A stretch of 64,000 nucleotides of DNA from Echinarachnius parma. Its lineage: Eukaryota; Echinodermata; Echinoidea; Clypeasteroida; Echinarachniidae. Under the pieces are notes generated by a model, which worked only from the letters and a program-made list of their open reading frames with translations, was not told where the DNA came from and searched no databases. Position 1 is the first letter of the stretch. Each line of letters begins with the position of its first letter. Positions 33,660-46,201 of the stretch are shown one piece after another. A program made the position numbers and the translations under genes. The stretch lies in assembly GCA_037951105.1 (NCBI GenBank), contig JBAMJV010003291.1:67001-131000 (forward strand), read 5' to 3'.

Positions 33660-35390
33660 GGCGTGACATTATGTTCGGAACTTTATTTTCTACAGAATGA
33701 AGATAAAAGCAACACAGTTGCTTTTTTGTTGTTTATTGGATTTGTATACATTGAAAAAAAGAAAATGTATAAGCCACACAGAGTAAACCCAATTTATTTG
33801 CATCGGTCATGCATGTTTCCTGGTAAACTGTGCTACCGGCATTGACCATTGACGTGTTTTAAATCTTTCATTAGATGAAGATTTTGAAAATTGCATGTGC
33901 ACCCGAAATCCTGATGATGCAATCTAACTAAATTAGTTCAGTGGTGCAGTTACGGTTAAAGTTGGTGGCATATGACATGGTGATACATTGTCAATATGTG
34001 TCGTTTTTTTTTGAAGGAGTTGTTTTTAAAACCAGAGGAGGGGGTCGGGGTGGGGGGGGGGGGGGGCGGTAGAGGACGGGTACCCAATTATAGTCTCAAT
34101 TTAGAGTACGATGTACACAATTATTATTTAATGATTTATGTAAAAAAAAGTTTGAGCAGAGGAGGATATTTTGAATGTCTGTGTGTATGCGCATGTGTGT
34201 GCGTGCATGTGTTTTTGTATATGTTATTTTAAAGCATTTAAATTGTATCAATTATGTGTAGTTTGTTTTACCCTGATGAAAATAAGTTCCTGCATATCGA
34301 CACTTACAGACTTATACTCGTTGAGCGCAAAGACCGGTCTTAGATATCAACATTTTTGTTTCATATATATGCATCCATTGTTGGTAAACGAAGGGCAGGG
34401 TCGTAATCTTCTTATTTAAAAACACCATTGTATAATATGTCATGCATTTCTCCCAGTGAAATAGGTATGCAAGTCATGCATCAAACTAGCAAATCTCTCT
34501 CGTTCATGAAGCAGCTCTTGGTTGGCTCTCGTTTTTGCATTAAGACGAAATTTGTTTTATTAAGACTGAGGCCTCGACGAGGAAATCGAAGTTGAAGTCG
34601 CTGCATTTGTCCTTATCTCGCGACATTATTCAAAGTTGCATAATGCATGGTTGCTATTAGGTCGCGCGTTTTAACTCATTTGCAGCGGGGCGGTTTTCGC
34701 ATATTTTAGCATTACAACGCTAAGTGACGTCAAGAGAGGGAGAAAATTAGCGTTATTCGCCGCATGCCACATCGCATTTGTAACTATGAGTTCCGGCCTA
34801 TTATTTGAAAGTTCGGTACAGCCCCATAAAAGATGATACCAAGCAGATTCAAACACGTACGCCGTACTCCTAGTATAGTTTTAAATAAGCATTGATTAAG
34901 AATTGTATTTCCTTTATACATCACACCCAAATTAAGCTTACAATGTTTTCACCTTTTAGGTCTTTGTATTTCTCTAGTTACGAATTATAGTAGCAAGGTA
35001 CATTATGAGTAGCAAGGTAACCGTATGCATAGTAACACTGAAACACACTAACAACCTCACCAAGTCACACATCTAAAGGACTGTTTGTAAAGCCCTTTCT
35101 AACACAGACATATAATTTTGAATCGTCCTTTTTGGCTAAGGTTATCAAGTGATAATATTAGGCTGAAATATATTTCAAAAAGCTGACTAAATGGCCTAAA
35201 CAGGTATAATTATTATACAATTTCGAACACATTCAAATTAAATCGAAATAAATGTTCACAGTTGAGAGACCTGTGAATTAAGTAGGATCATGGTAGTACT
35301 AAAATCATTGTTCCCTTATCTTCGAATTTTGAAAGTGCGTGGGCGGGCATATATCCACTCTTCCTCTCCCTTTCCTCCCCTCTCTCTGTT
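33660..35390. other. intronic sequence with no gene
   Basis: Contains a G run with flanking purines at 34036-34075 and TG-rich sequence at 34180-34215. No feature recognised in the remaining AT-rich sequence. Confidence 0.4.
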
Positions 35391-35394
35391 TGTA

Positions 35395-35660
35395 ATTCCG
35401 TGTGTCTGTACGTTTACGTGTGTAGGTATGTATGCTTGTGTGTTCCAATGTGTGAGAGTGGTGTGTATGTGTATGTGTGTTTCTGTGTGCGTGTGTGTGT
35501 GTGCATGTGTGTATGTGTGCTATTGTTTGTGTTATGTGAATAATGTGAGTAAATATAGAGTATTGCTTAACATATTGTTAAATATCAGCATGTCTGTGTA
35601 TGTGTGTACGTGTGCGTGTGCGTTTGTTCTTGCACAAGTGTGGAGGTGCGTACGTGTGTG
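35395..35660. repeat. TG-rich low-complexity sequence
   Basis: Imperfect (TG)n with GTGTAT and GTGC variants at 35395-35520 and 35590-35660. The reading frame through it is cysteine/valine-rich only because of the composition. Confidence 0.7.
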
Positions 35661-36023
35661 CTAATGCATTAGTCCAACAAGCGTCTCTCTCCGTCGTATT
35701 GATCGGATCCAGGGTGAGGTAGAAAACGCACTTGTCTTCGACATTTGGGAATTGTAAGTACATCCATTGAAATGTTGGCCCAATTTTCTGACGAGGGATC
35801 TGAAGGTAATCGGTAAAGACAAGGCCTTGAGCATATTTGGGTGTAAATGTCGGACTCAAAAGGCGCGCCGAAAAGAATATCGCATAACAAGGCGGCAGCC
35901 GTGACAAATGTTGGCCAAATTGTCTGATGACAGTTATTATTAACGGCAACATCGAACTATATTATGGTAGACAACCTTTCAACAAGCATAACGACGCCTT
36001 GCATCTAAACGTCAGGGACAACT

Positions 36024-36335
36024 GGGTTGTTTCACAAAGATTCAAAGTTGAAAGTAAGTTGGACCTAACTTTTATGGATAGCCGTTATTTTCTTTGTAAC
36101 ATTTTTGTGAAACAGTTCTTTTGAAAATACATCAAGTTTGTTAAAATCATATAAAGTTGTCATTATCAAGGAGCCTCGAAATAATTGATATAAATTGTTG
36201 GTGGAAGTTACAAAATACCTTTTTTTCTTTTCTTTGTAATAATTTGTTTTTATGACAAGGCTACAGATGGTTTTCCATAATAGTTAGGGCCAACTTAGAG
36301 TTAAGTTCAAATTAGGAACTTCGTGAAACACCCCC
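36024..36335. mobile_element. MITE, GGGTGTTTCACAAAG type (copy 2)
   Basis: Ends gggttgtttcacaaagattc and gaacttcgtgaaacaccc, with subterminal arms caaagttgaaagtaagttgg and related aacttagagttaagttcaaa. About 312 bp. Same end type as 22567-22858, but the interior differs. Confidence 0.75.
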
Positions 36336-36537
36336 CTGGAGATAGTACACTCTGGTTTGAGCGGGCCGCGAATTTGTTTTTCCCAAACCATTCAGCTATG
36401 GCACTAACGCATTAGATATGCCCGTTTAATTGGAATCGGGCGACTTGAATGGAGAACAAAGCGCGCGTATTCAATTCGAGTTATAATAGACTTATAATAG
36501 ACTTATAGCCACTAAATCTGACCTATAGCCACCAACA

Positions 36538-36567
36538 TTAGGGTTAGGGTTAGGGTTAGTGTTAGGG
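36538..36567. repeat. interstitial telomere-type repeat (TTAGGG)
   Basis: Three perfect TTAGGG units, then TTAGTG, then TTAGGG. This is the metazoan telomere repeat in the G-rich strand orientation. It is too short to be a telomere and is flanked by ordinary sequence. Confidence 0.85.
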
Positions 36568-36602
36568 TATATATACCCCTAAAAACCATCATCAACCAAG
36601 CA

Positions 36603-36680
36603 AATCGAAATAGCTCCGTGGATAGAGAGTCAGACTGATACACTTGAGATCCCTGGTTCGAATCCTACCTTGGTACAATG
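36603..36680 (+). mobile_element. tRNA-like sequence
   Basis: An A-box-like tagctccgtggatagag is followed after a plausible spacing by the perfect B box ggttcgaatcc. Arm pairing is partial and no confident anticodon can be assigned, so this is a tRNA pseudogene or SINE head. It lies just after the TTAGGG tract. Confidence 0.45.
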
Positions 36681-37334
36681 TTTTTTGTATTTGCTATTCT
36701 TTCGGCACTCGACTAAGTTCGAATTTATACAAGTCGGAAATTTCGGGTATGCGTGGTCTCTGACCAAGTCGCTAATTCACAAGGATTTGCTGAATGGTTT
36801 GGGAAACACAAATTCGCGAGCGGGCCTGCAATTAAAATGAAGGCCCGCCTCATTTTATGACGACTATGAATACATTGTTAAGGATGACTTACTCAATACT
36901 AGCATATTTTGACAATCACTGAAACTTCAGAAACAACTGGTGTAGGAAGCATATCGCACACCTGGCGGAAGCCATGGAAGTGATGGCCCGATCTTCTGAC
37001 GACAGTTGAACGCAACGAAAAACGTATATAATGGCTATAAACCTTTCGACAATACTGAATCGTAAGAAACGGCTGGCGTATTGAAGCCTATTGCAAACAC
37101 GGCACACGCAATGGAGGTGATGACCGCATTGTATGACAACGATACATCAGTGAAGACAGCGACGAAACAAAAACTAATCATTCGGCACGATCCAAATTGC
37201 CTAAAACAACTGGTGTGAGAGGCCTATCGCACAATACACGGCGGCAGCTATATATATGCAAGTGTTGGCCCAATTTTCTGACAACAATCAAAGTCAACGG
37301 CGGACTTGATACCAAAGCGATGCGGTAAAATACA

Positions 37335-39940
37335 AATTACTTTTTGAAGCGTAATCAGTGGAGGGAGGGGGGTTCAAATATGTGGAAGTTTGTGTGCACA
37401 AATGCAGATGGCGGTATGTTTTGTAATCAAGTAGTTCATTTCTTTAACGAATTTTGAGGGAGTTAAGGGGTTTATAATTTCAACACAGGTAGCAAGACAT
37501 TAGTGCACCCACCTTGCCATCCATCGGCTGTGCCACAACGTGCGGTTATATCATACCAATCATTCGGTTTTCGGGGGATATGTGTATCAAACAAAACGCT
37601 CATTATTATAACTATTTAACACAAGCCTTTCAACAATACTCATCTTAGTACGTAAATGCCAAAGAAGTTATTTGTTGGGAAGAAACAAATGTAAACGTAA
37701 ACGTACTACGTGCGGACTATATAGCGAACTGTGAACTAGATTATTGTCGTAATTTGCAACGAATTGCAATCTAACAGCGATCAACACGTGGTTTCGATTA
37801 CAGGTAATTGCGGTGCATGCGAAGTACTTCAACGTATTTAAGGATCCACTTGGTAGATTAATTGTTGAAGCAGTGCATGCAGTTTTTTACTGCACGTATG
37901 CTGTTGTATCGATATGAATAGAAACACACTCTTACATGGGCGCACGGGCACATTTTTTTGTGTTCCAGGGGGGCTGACGTCTTTTGCCCGAATACCATCT
38001 TGGCAGTTTGTGTCCTGACAAACAAGCAACAACAACGACACCACCAACGCAACAACAACTAAAACAAGTTTGCAATATTTGAGAAAATGGAATGCTTGAA
38101 TGATTTTGCCAGAATATGTCATGACTTTGCCCGAAAATGACATGCTTTTGCCAGAGCATGGCCTTTTACAGAAGTATGCGTGTGTGGGGGGGGGGGGGGG
38201 GGGAACCCCCCCCCCCCCCACCTTTCCCTGCCTCATACGCCTATGCACTCTTAAAACAAACAGTGACCGAGTTTCCCAGCAATTTGAAACGAATTGCAAT
38301 CAAAATAGTGATCAGCAGGCGGTTTCAATTTCAAATAACTTCAGAGTGACTGGACTTTTGTCGGCAAATTTGTACACAAGTGTTTTTTTGTTTTTGTTTA
38401 CTTCACTTATGAATTCAATGTGGTGATTCTCATACAACTACGAGTGCCGTGTACCAGTTTCTTATATAGTAATTTAAATTGCAATCCACATTTATTTAAA
38501 ACATTATTGAATAATGTTGTTTTCTTCGATTAACGTAATTTAAGTCGGATTGGGTTAATGATGATTGAGCAAGTGTATACTGTATTTAGTACCAATTATA
38601 CATAACCAAACAAAAACGCAAACACATACAAACGATCAAATGTGGAGAGTAATATTTCCAGATTTTGATCGAATTGTGAAACAGATTGTACTAAAACAAA
38701 TTTTAAGGTGGTTTATTATAAGGAAAAAGAGTAATGTTATAGGGTAACAAGTTTTGTGACTGTATTTTTTGTACGCGTATGTATACTATGTAGAGCACAT
38801 ACAAGTATATAGTTATTAGTATTACGTATACGTATACATGCTCATCTTCTTTGAGAAAGCATACAACTGCAATGCATATCGTTCCGGCATTATTACTGAC
38901 TATGCTGTGTAGACATACAGAAAAATATGAACCCCTAAGCCTTTTTTCGACATTCTTTCATCTGCATTATAAAGCCAGACGAATACTTTAGAAAATCATT
39001 AAATCTCAGACATATGCCACGGGGCAAACATGTCAAACATATATATTTTCTTTTTATCATAATGGAAAAAAATGGAAAATTTGATTTGCGATGGAAATGT
39101 CGAATTCTTCACACTGCTTCACACTGGTGACGGTGACCTTTGGAATAAGTATGTATTTTTGTTCACCATATACATTTCGCTCTAAGGGATTTATAATGAA
39201 TAATAAAGGGTAAATTGATATTTCAAAAATGTATGAAAATGAATTTTAAAAAATGAAATACAATGCACAATGAACTGCACTTTTGATCATGACTTGTGTT
39301 CATTCTGGCAAAATTTCTTGTTTCTTGTTTCTCGGGGTAAAAATGTCGCGCCCAGCTTCGCATTTCGCTCTCAGGAATTATAGAAATTAATTGTAGATAA
39401 AATGAATAAAGAGTTCGTTTCAAAAAAAGGTTGGGTCCACTTTTGTACTGAGAAAAGGAGGGGGTTTTTTTTCTTTCTCATAGTTAGCAATGTTGAGAGG
39501 ATATACAATTATATTACATGAAAGAGCATCATAATACGATTGTAAAATAACTCTTTAAAAAATCCCAGCACCTTCTGTTTTTTTTTATTAAATTTTTTTC
39601 TACATTTTTTGGTGGACCTAACCTTTTTTTGGAAACAAACTGTGTTGGACCTAACCTCTTTTGAAAAAAAAAAAGAATTTTCTTTGTAAATTTTAACAAC
39701 TTTCCAGTATGAATTTCATTTTTTGTTAGTTTTACCGGATAGAGCTGCTCAAAATCTATAAATTAAGCTAAAAAAATGAATTTTTATGGAAAATAGACCT
39801 AACCTCTTTTGGAAACGAGCTCTTCAAATAGATATTTCAAAAATCATGGTCATGAAAAAAAAGAAGACATGTACAAGCAAATCTAAATGAGCTGCACTTT
39901 TGCTAATGTATTCAGTCTGGCAAAATGACCCTTTTCACTA
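37335..39940. other. intronic sequence with no gene
   Basis: A poly-G/poly-C block with an inverted centre lies at 38186-38222, and the flanks gtatgcgtgtg / ccctgcctcatacgc suggest another short G-run element. Bases 39425-39810 repeat gacctaacctcttttgg-type words (39615, 39650, 39787). Nothing coding. Confidence 0.4.
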
Positions 39941-39944
39941 GAGG

Positions 39945-40323
39945 TTAAAGGGATCTAGTAACTTTGTTGACATGTGCAAAAAGTGATAATGGTTGATTCA
40001 ATGTATATTGTTGTTATCTGATATGTCCACTGGGTATTGTGTGAAAATTTCAATGGACGTTATATGGCCGAATAATTAGCAAAAATGCAAAGTGATGTTC
40101 ACTTACTCATTGCACTGCCTTTGTACAAGGTTTGAACGATCCAGTGGATAGTTTAACATCTGAATACTTCAATCGTAAATATCTTTTTAACGAAAGGGAA
40201 ATTCGAAAAACCGAAACCTGTTCCATGATTTCTTTGTTAATACAAACACAACAAGGTATGAGAGAACCGCTATAATTCCAATTGGATTTTGAGGATTTGG
40301 ACAATGTTACTAAGTCCCTTTAA
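39945..40323. mobile_element. TTAA-flanked MITE (family 1), about 379 bp
   Basis: Left TTAAAGGGATCTAGTAACTT; right ATGTTACTAAGTCCCTTTAA. Opposite orientation to 18276 and 28438. Confidence 0.85.
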
Positions 40324-40324
40324 T

Positions 40325-41110
40325 ATGTCACGCCCACCTCATATCGCTATCAGCGATTTATGATACATAACATGGTGCAGAAATTAATATTTTGAATGAC
40401 GATGAAAATGGAAATGAAAATATAGGAATAGTTCGCACTAGTTCTCACGATGGCAAAAATTAGCTTTACATTTTTGCCTTTATAAATAATTGCTGACTGG
40501 CGCATGCTGAGTAAAATAAAGTAAACCTATTCCCTACTAAAACTCGGTATACCATGTATCAAGTCTATACTTATACAGATATGACGATGTCTCGTTGTCA
40601 TCGGGTAACAAACTCCAACGAAGGACTCTAGGAGAAATTATGTTACTGATAACACAACATTATCTTGTCAACCATCCATGTGCTAGTATGGATCTGCAAT
40701 TATTGAAGCATAATGATCATATAATTAGTTCTACGTCTTTGATGCGAGCCGCATGGTGGATCATTATCTTCTGAAGAGGCTGGGAAAGAGGATGATAACA
40801 TTATCAGTAACGTCATTTAACGTCATCTGCTCTCGTCTCTTATCATATGAAACATTTCCCCCTCCCCCCCCCCCCCCCCCTGTATGTGCTAACACGATCG
40901 GGTTCGCCTGTTGTGAAAAATTAATGACACTAATAATGCAGTATGTCAATATGGCGTAATAATTATCTTATGGACATTTGCGATGCTCTTCTTGAATTTC
41001 GCAATGAAATAACTTATAATACATGTAGCTGTGTTTACTTGGATATTTTTCACGCGCATGACATGAGTGTCTTGATTTCATAACTTGTGAATTGTCCATT
41101 TAGCATGGAG
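40325..41110. other. intronic sequence with no gene
   Basis: A poly-C run at 40862-40880 sits in a foldback of cgtcatttaacgtcat-like words. No other feature recognised. Confidence 0.35.
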
Positions 41111-41114
41111 ATAT

Positions 41115-41352
41115 AGGGTGGAATTCACAAAGGAGGTTTGTAGGAGGTTTGTACAAACCATGGTTTGACGATGGTTTACATCTATATATGGAATGCCATT
41201 TGTAAACTGATGGAGAAGGAATGTAAACTCCATACTTGTTAACAATGTTGATTTACAATTTACGGTATGCGAGCAGCATTCCATAGATGTAAACCATTGT
41301 CAAACCATGGTGTGTACAAACCTCCTACAAACCTCCTTTGTGAATTCCACCC
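41115..41352. mobile_element. 238-bp hairpin MITE, GGGTGGAATTCACAAAGGAGG type
   Basis: Ends gggtggaattcacaaaggag and ctcctttgtgaattccaccc are a perfect pair. Arms continue through gtttgtaggaggtttgtac and accatggtttgac / gtcaaaccatggt. Its centre is near 41233. Confidence 0.85.
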
Positions 41353-41354
41353 AT

Positions 41355-42757
41355 ACTATCTGAGTTGAAAAACGTTCCGCGACGCTTTTCGATTGCAGTC
41401 AGTACCAATGAGCAGTAGGTGAAAATGTCGCTAGGTACACAGTTTTGTTCTTTCTATGAAACGTTCACATAATCATTCAGATGGATCTTTTATAATCATA
41501 TTAAAGGCAAATGCCAGTAGTGGGAAACGCCCCACACACAAACAATTTAATGTACTACGCTCCTTTTACCTATCATGTGAAAGAATATGTTTTTACTAAT
41601 ACGGGATGATACAAATTTGGCCTGGAAACCGCCTACTAATTGATATATTTGGTAAATTATGAAACTCATTTACTGTAAATTGATATCGCCGACGGTTGTG
41701 TGTTGCACCCTCGTGCGCTGCGTGCTAATCCTATGGCAAATGCGGCACACGGGTTTCGCATGAGCGTATCGCACGAACGAGCGTATAGATGTGGCCAGCG
41801 TAGACGGGCCAAACTGACAGTGAATTTAGGCTCAATGTCAGCGGCTTTCATAAACGTTTTAACTGATATTTCTGCATTTAACGATACTATGACTCGGATT
41901 TTTCCACACACGCCCCTGTTTATGCTATTTCAACAATACTAATCAATTAGTTTGGCCAATAAAGTTATTTCTGATACTTTTCCCAAAACGAGCATTTGGC
42001 TTTAATGTATGACTGAGATCTAAAATATTACGTTCGAAAAAGAAAAAAAAACATTTGAAAGTTAATTAATCACTTTAACATGTTCTCTACTATAATGTTG
42101 CAATCTCTTTACATTTCATCAAGGACCCACGAGGTTCCCGTAGACAAGGGTCTGAGCTAGACTGGGTGTGTGTTATAATTATAAACGCACACTTTAATAG
42201 GGTCATGAAGGTTGCGCGCTTTGCACGACGATAAATATATATTATATACACGAGTTTCTCTGACACGCACGTGGTTATTCAATTTTTGGAGACCAGAATA
42301 CACCACGAATTAAAGATTCTTGTATAATGTGCAAAACGTATGAAAAGCTAAATTACAAAAGGCGCAAAATCCAATGTTTTAAACTTTGGATAAAAGCAGA
42401 CTTTTTTGTTAAACTTTGTACACATGCCGATTCGAATACTTATGAAAATGGAACGTTTTCTTTGTATTATGATTATGTATTAATTTATCCTAAAATGTGG
42501 ATCTCTAGCTAGCTAAGTATAGCAGCTATTGATAGACTGATGTCGTTTACTAAATTCGTATGGAAAGTGCATTTAGCGCCTTTTGGAACTACGCTCTTGC
42601 ACATAATACAGTATGATGTTGTTATGGAACGAGAAAGTCAAGGGTTACTACCATACGTTGGCATTTTTGAATAATCGGCTTAGAGCCGCCTCCACATAAT
42701 GTTGTTACATGGTGGCCAGATACGTAACAAACTACCACATGTGCGTCGGTAACTTCA
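41355..42757. other. intronic sequence with no gene
   Basis: Bases 41690-41870 are GC-richer and open on both strands for about 80 codons, but no domain is recognisable. Bases 42120-42150 carry cccacgaggttcccgtagac, a word related to 21512 and 25183. Confidence 0.35.
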
Positions 42758-43134
42758 TTAAAGGGATCTAGACATAAGTAATCTTGTTGACATGTGCAAA
42801 AAGTGATAACTGGTACTAAAAAAATGTGTAGTTTTGTGATCAGATATGTCCACAAAGTAATGAGTGCACATTTCACGTTAAATGGATATTATATATATAT
42901 TATATGGCCGAGTAATGCGCAAAACGGCGTAAGTGTGTATCGCTAACTCATTGCACTGACTTTGTACACAGTTATATTACTTATATCTATCCAGTAGATC
43001 ATTCAAAATCCGGACACTTCTCGTCAATACTTTTTGAACGAAAGGGAAATTCGACAAAAACAAAACCTGTTCCATGCTTCATTTGGCAATACGAATACAA
43101 CAAGGTATGAGAGAGAATTCTGGTTTAAAGGGAT
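42758..43134. mobile_element. TTAA-flanked MITE (family 1), right end truncated
   Basis: Left TTAAAGGGATCTAGACATAAG; the family core follows (gatatgtccac, gtaatgcgcaaaac, gactttgtacac). It ends at gaattctgg, without the last 45-50 bases, where family 2 begins. Confidence 0.75.
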
Positions 43135-43673
43135 AGTTGAGTTCTGGTAAAGAGAGTACAGTTTTGGTGGAACTTACATTAAAAACTGATAGTTATAACG
43201 CCACCATGCTCGAAAGGAATACAACAATTACTAATGACTAAGTAAAAAGCCTGTTATCATTAAATAAAGAGCCGTTAAAACTCAAGTGGGCGCTTTCTAA
43301 ACCCTCAGCCGTTTCAACCATTTTAAATAAAATATTGTGCATGTGATGTTTTGTTGAAATAGTTATTAGATAGAGAGATAATCAATAACTACAGTATTAA
43401 AAACCTCTTTTGTAAATTTTTAAAAAGAGGAAGCATTTTAAAACTTTTTTGACGGCTGGTTCAAAAATATTTAATAATTGTGGAGCCCCACAATTATTAC
43501 AAATGGTTATGTTTATGGATATTTCAGCCATTTCTGAACCGATTTTCATCAAGTAAAGTTTATTTTGTCATTAAAATTGTATGCTCTTTCGAATTTGACA
43601 CTCAGTTTTGCATTACCTTACAAACAAAATTGTGTTGTGCAGCGCCCTCTCTACCAAAACTTAACTACCCCTT
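43135..43673. mobile_element. TTAA-flanked MITE (family 2, copy 2)
   Basis: Left TTAAAGGGATAGTTGAGTTC; the right end ccaaaacttaactacccctt has lost its TTAA. Same interior as 54423-54965 and reverse of 14755-15340 (gcagcgccctctctacc). Confidence 0.8.
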
Positions 43674-44002
43674 GAATACGTTCATATCTTGAGTAGATTG
43701 TGATGCTCGTTATCGCCCGGTGACAATAGAGGGCGCACTTACCCGCACAGTTTCCTATTAAAGTGGAATGCGACGTACGGTGCATGATACCATTCACAGT
43801 GGTATGCAAATTAGGTCAATGTACACAATGACTATTATATAGTTGTTCATCTTGTCAAAATGAAGAGATGGGGCGAAAACTTAATTACTAATTAAAAACT
43901 AATTAAATAGTCAATGAGGGGGAAATATTATGTATTTTAGTAGTAAGTGTTTTAAATAGCCTGTAGTCATAACTTTATTATACAAGATAACGTTTGTAAA
44001 TT

Positions 44003-44593
44003 TATATATATATATATATATGTCTCGTTTAAAGGACAATGAAATCCAGACAAATTGTTGTATGCACTATAAGACACTAACTATAATGAATAGTCCCTGA
44101 AAATTTGATCACAATCGGTCAAGAAATAAGAAAACTATGGCTCTTTGAAAAGAACCATGTATTTCTTTGAGTGACTCAAATTGGCAACGCACTCTGGCAA
44201 AGTTGTGGACAACTCCCCATACATTTTGTACACAAAATTTCAATTTTGTTCAATTTTCTCAAAATTTATGTTTACCCTTCGTTCGAGTTCAACATATGTT
44301 TTGTAAAATGCTTTTATACATAACATATCATGAGTTGGGGGAATGAAAAAATGTGACTATGAAGAAAACTGTAAAAATGGGAACTTTTGTGTACAAAACA
44401 TATGGGGAGTTGTCCACACACTTATCAGAGTGCGTTGCCAATTTGAGTTCCCCATAGGAATAAATGAACATCTTCAAAGAGCCGTAGTTTTCTTGTTTCT
44501 TGCCCGATTATGCTCTAACTTTCAGATATTATTCCTCTTAATCTCCTCAAGACTATAAAAGCAACATTTTGCTTGGGTTTCATTTCCCTTTAA
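44003..44593. mobile_element. (TA)n tract followed by a TTAA-flanked MITE (family 4)
   Basis: Bases 44003-44022 are (TA)n. The element 44029-44593 starts TTAAAGGACAATGAAATCC and ends GGGTTTCATTTCCCTTTAA. Inner arms gtggacaactccccatac / gtatggggagttgtccac-type and aaagttgtgg. Its right TTAA is immediately followed by AGGGATTACCAG, which looks like the start of another element. Confidence 0.78.
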
Positions 44594-46198
44594 AGGGATT
44601 ACCAGAAAAATTCTGTATTCGATATTTTGAAGAAATCGTTACAATGTGAAGTTATTGATGTTAGCAAAAAATACATATATTGTACCTCCAATAACATCCC
44701 CCCCCCCCCCCCCCCACTCCCCCAATCAGTGGGACAATGACACTACGTCTATCAGTATGTTACCTAGATGAAGGGTGGATGGCATGGCGAGGCCAACAGC
44801 CGCCTGATCACGTGGATTCCAGGAAACGACAAAAACACGTACACTCGAATATGCATTTGCCCAGGAGGAAAGATTACTATAAAACCGTCAAAATTGACAT
44901 GACTGAACTATGACCGAGGCACCCGAAACGGGGGCAAGTGACCCCCACTAGCCGACATGCGCTGCACTGTCGCATGATGGGTAATCTGGAACCAGCAGAC
45001 AGTCCGGTTATTTCCGTAGATTTCCCTCTCGCAAACTAAGGATAATGTTAATTAGAATTGGCACCTAGCCAAATATGATTGGCTGCGGCATTATGACGTA
45101 GCGCGAAAATCGTTGCGATCGTACACAAAATGGTTCAGCCCTCGCAGCACGCTCGTGAATAATGATTGACGTGCGCTGCGAACCGGTGATTTTTTCCACG
45201 CCCATTTTTCACCGAATCGTCTTGACCTTGTTTTGGACAGGGGCATGAATATCACTGATAGCGCGCGTTGAGTGGTCTCACTCTCAGTGCAGTTGGTGTA
45301 TGCAACTTCAAAACAGGTCAAGAATCTTGAGTAGGGTGACCACGACGCAACGCCACTTTTCCGTCGGTCTGTTACCTAGATGTGTGGATGACATGGCGAG
45401 GCCAACGACCGCCTATTCGCGTGGATTCCCGGAAAACAAAAAATAAAACACGGTACACTTGAATATGCATTTGCCCAGAAAGAAGGAATGACTATAAAGC
45501 CGTCGAAATTGACATGACTAAGCTTCAAAGGCAACCAAAACGCGGGAGTACTATCCATGATAAATATGCACAGTTATAGAGAGGGAGACTTTTAAGCACC
45601 ATTGGTAAAAAACGCGACATTCATATCCAGTTCAGGCCCGTGTGATCGACATTTTCTTTGAATTATCGAAGAGGTCACTGGTTTCGAGTTGCAGCCTGGC
45701 ATGGGCGTAGATCTGTCATTAATACCTATTCATCATTGGGGGGGGGGGGGGGGTGAACTATTCATTCCTCCCCCCCCCCCCCCCCCCCTCCCCCCTGATA
45801 CGTAAGTATCGACGCCCATGCTGAGCCTGGGTTTAAATCCAGTCAGCTATACTGCATGATCGCCACGATTGGGACAGTGCTTGCCCGCTTTGGAGGCATT
45901 GACATTCATGTATCATATTCTGAGATTGATAAAGGCCCCGGTTAACTTCGTCAGTTTTTGCGCATAATCAACAAAAGTTAGTACTACTACTAATAATACT
46001 GATGGCTACTTAATAGCGCAAGTTCCGTCTTTCGCTCGTGGCGCATCAGTATTATTACCTCGGTCATCGGATACATACTGCACCCAATCCAGGGCACAAA
46101 GTGCAAATTTTTCACTCCCTGGGGAGCATTCCTTGACAGGCAACCACATACGTGCACACAGTTCTAAGGAACTAAATATCTTAACGGACGCTTGGTCT
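44590..46198. other. intronic sequence with repeated segment
   Basis: Bases 44760-44900 and 45370-45500 share gttacctagatg..ggatg, catggcgaggccaac, gcctgatcacgtggattcc and gaatatgcatttgcccag, so a segment of about 140 bases is duplicated about 610 bp apart. Bases 44700-44715 are poly-C. The small G-run MITE at 45700-45820 is listed separately. No gene. Confidence 0.55.
45700..45820. mobile_element. small poly-G/poly-C MITE (copy 2)
   Basis: Ends catgggcgtagatc and atcgacgcccatg; inner cctattcatcattg, a G18 run, attcattcc and a long C run. Related to 8419-8539. Flanks cagcctgg and gagcctgg (after ctg) agree at 7 of 8 positions, compatible with an old hAT duplication. Confidence 0.72.
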
Positions 46199-46201
46199 TA
46201 C

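Larger units (their letters stand above)
35690..37330. repeat. degenerate tandem repeat around GTTGGCCCAATTTTCTGACGA
   Basis: Variants of atgttggcccaattttctga occur near 35771, 35909, 36980 and 37264. Around them are variants of aacaactggtgtaggaagc and atatcgcacaa..ggcggcagcc. Spacing is about 105-140 bp. The array is interrupted by the MITE at 36024-36335 and by 36340-36880. It might derive from a repeated coding unit, but no open frame survives. Confidence 0.55.

Noticed and set aside
37838-38299. 153-codon minus-strand frame
   Set aside because: Crosses a poly-G/poly-C block, has no conserved domain, and lies deep in the 24-kb intron.
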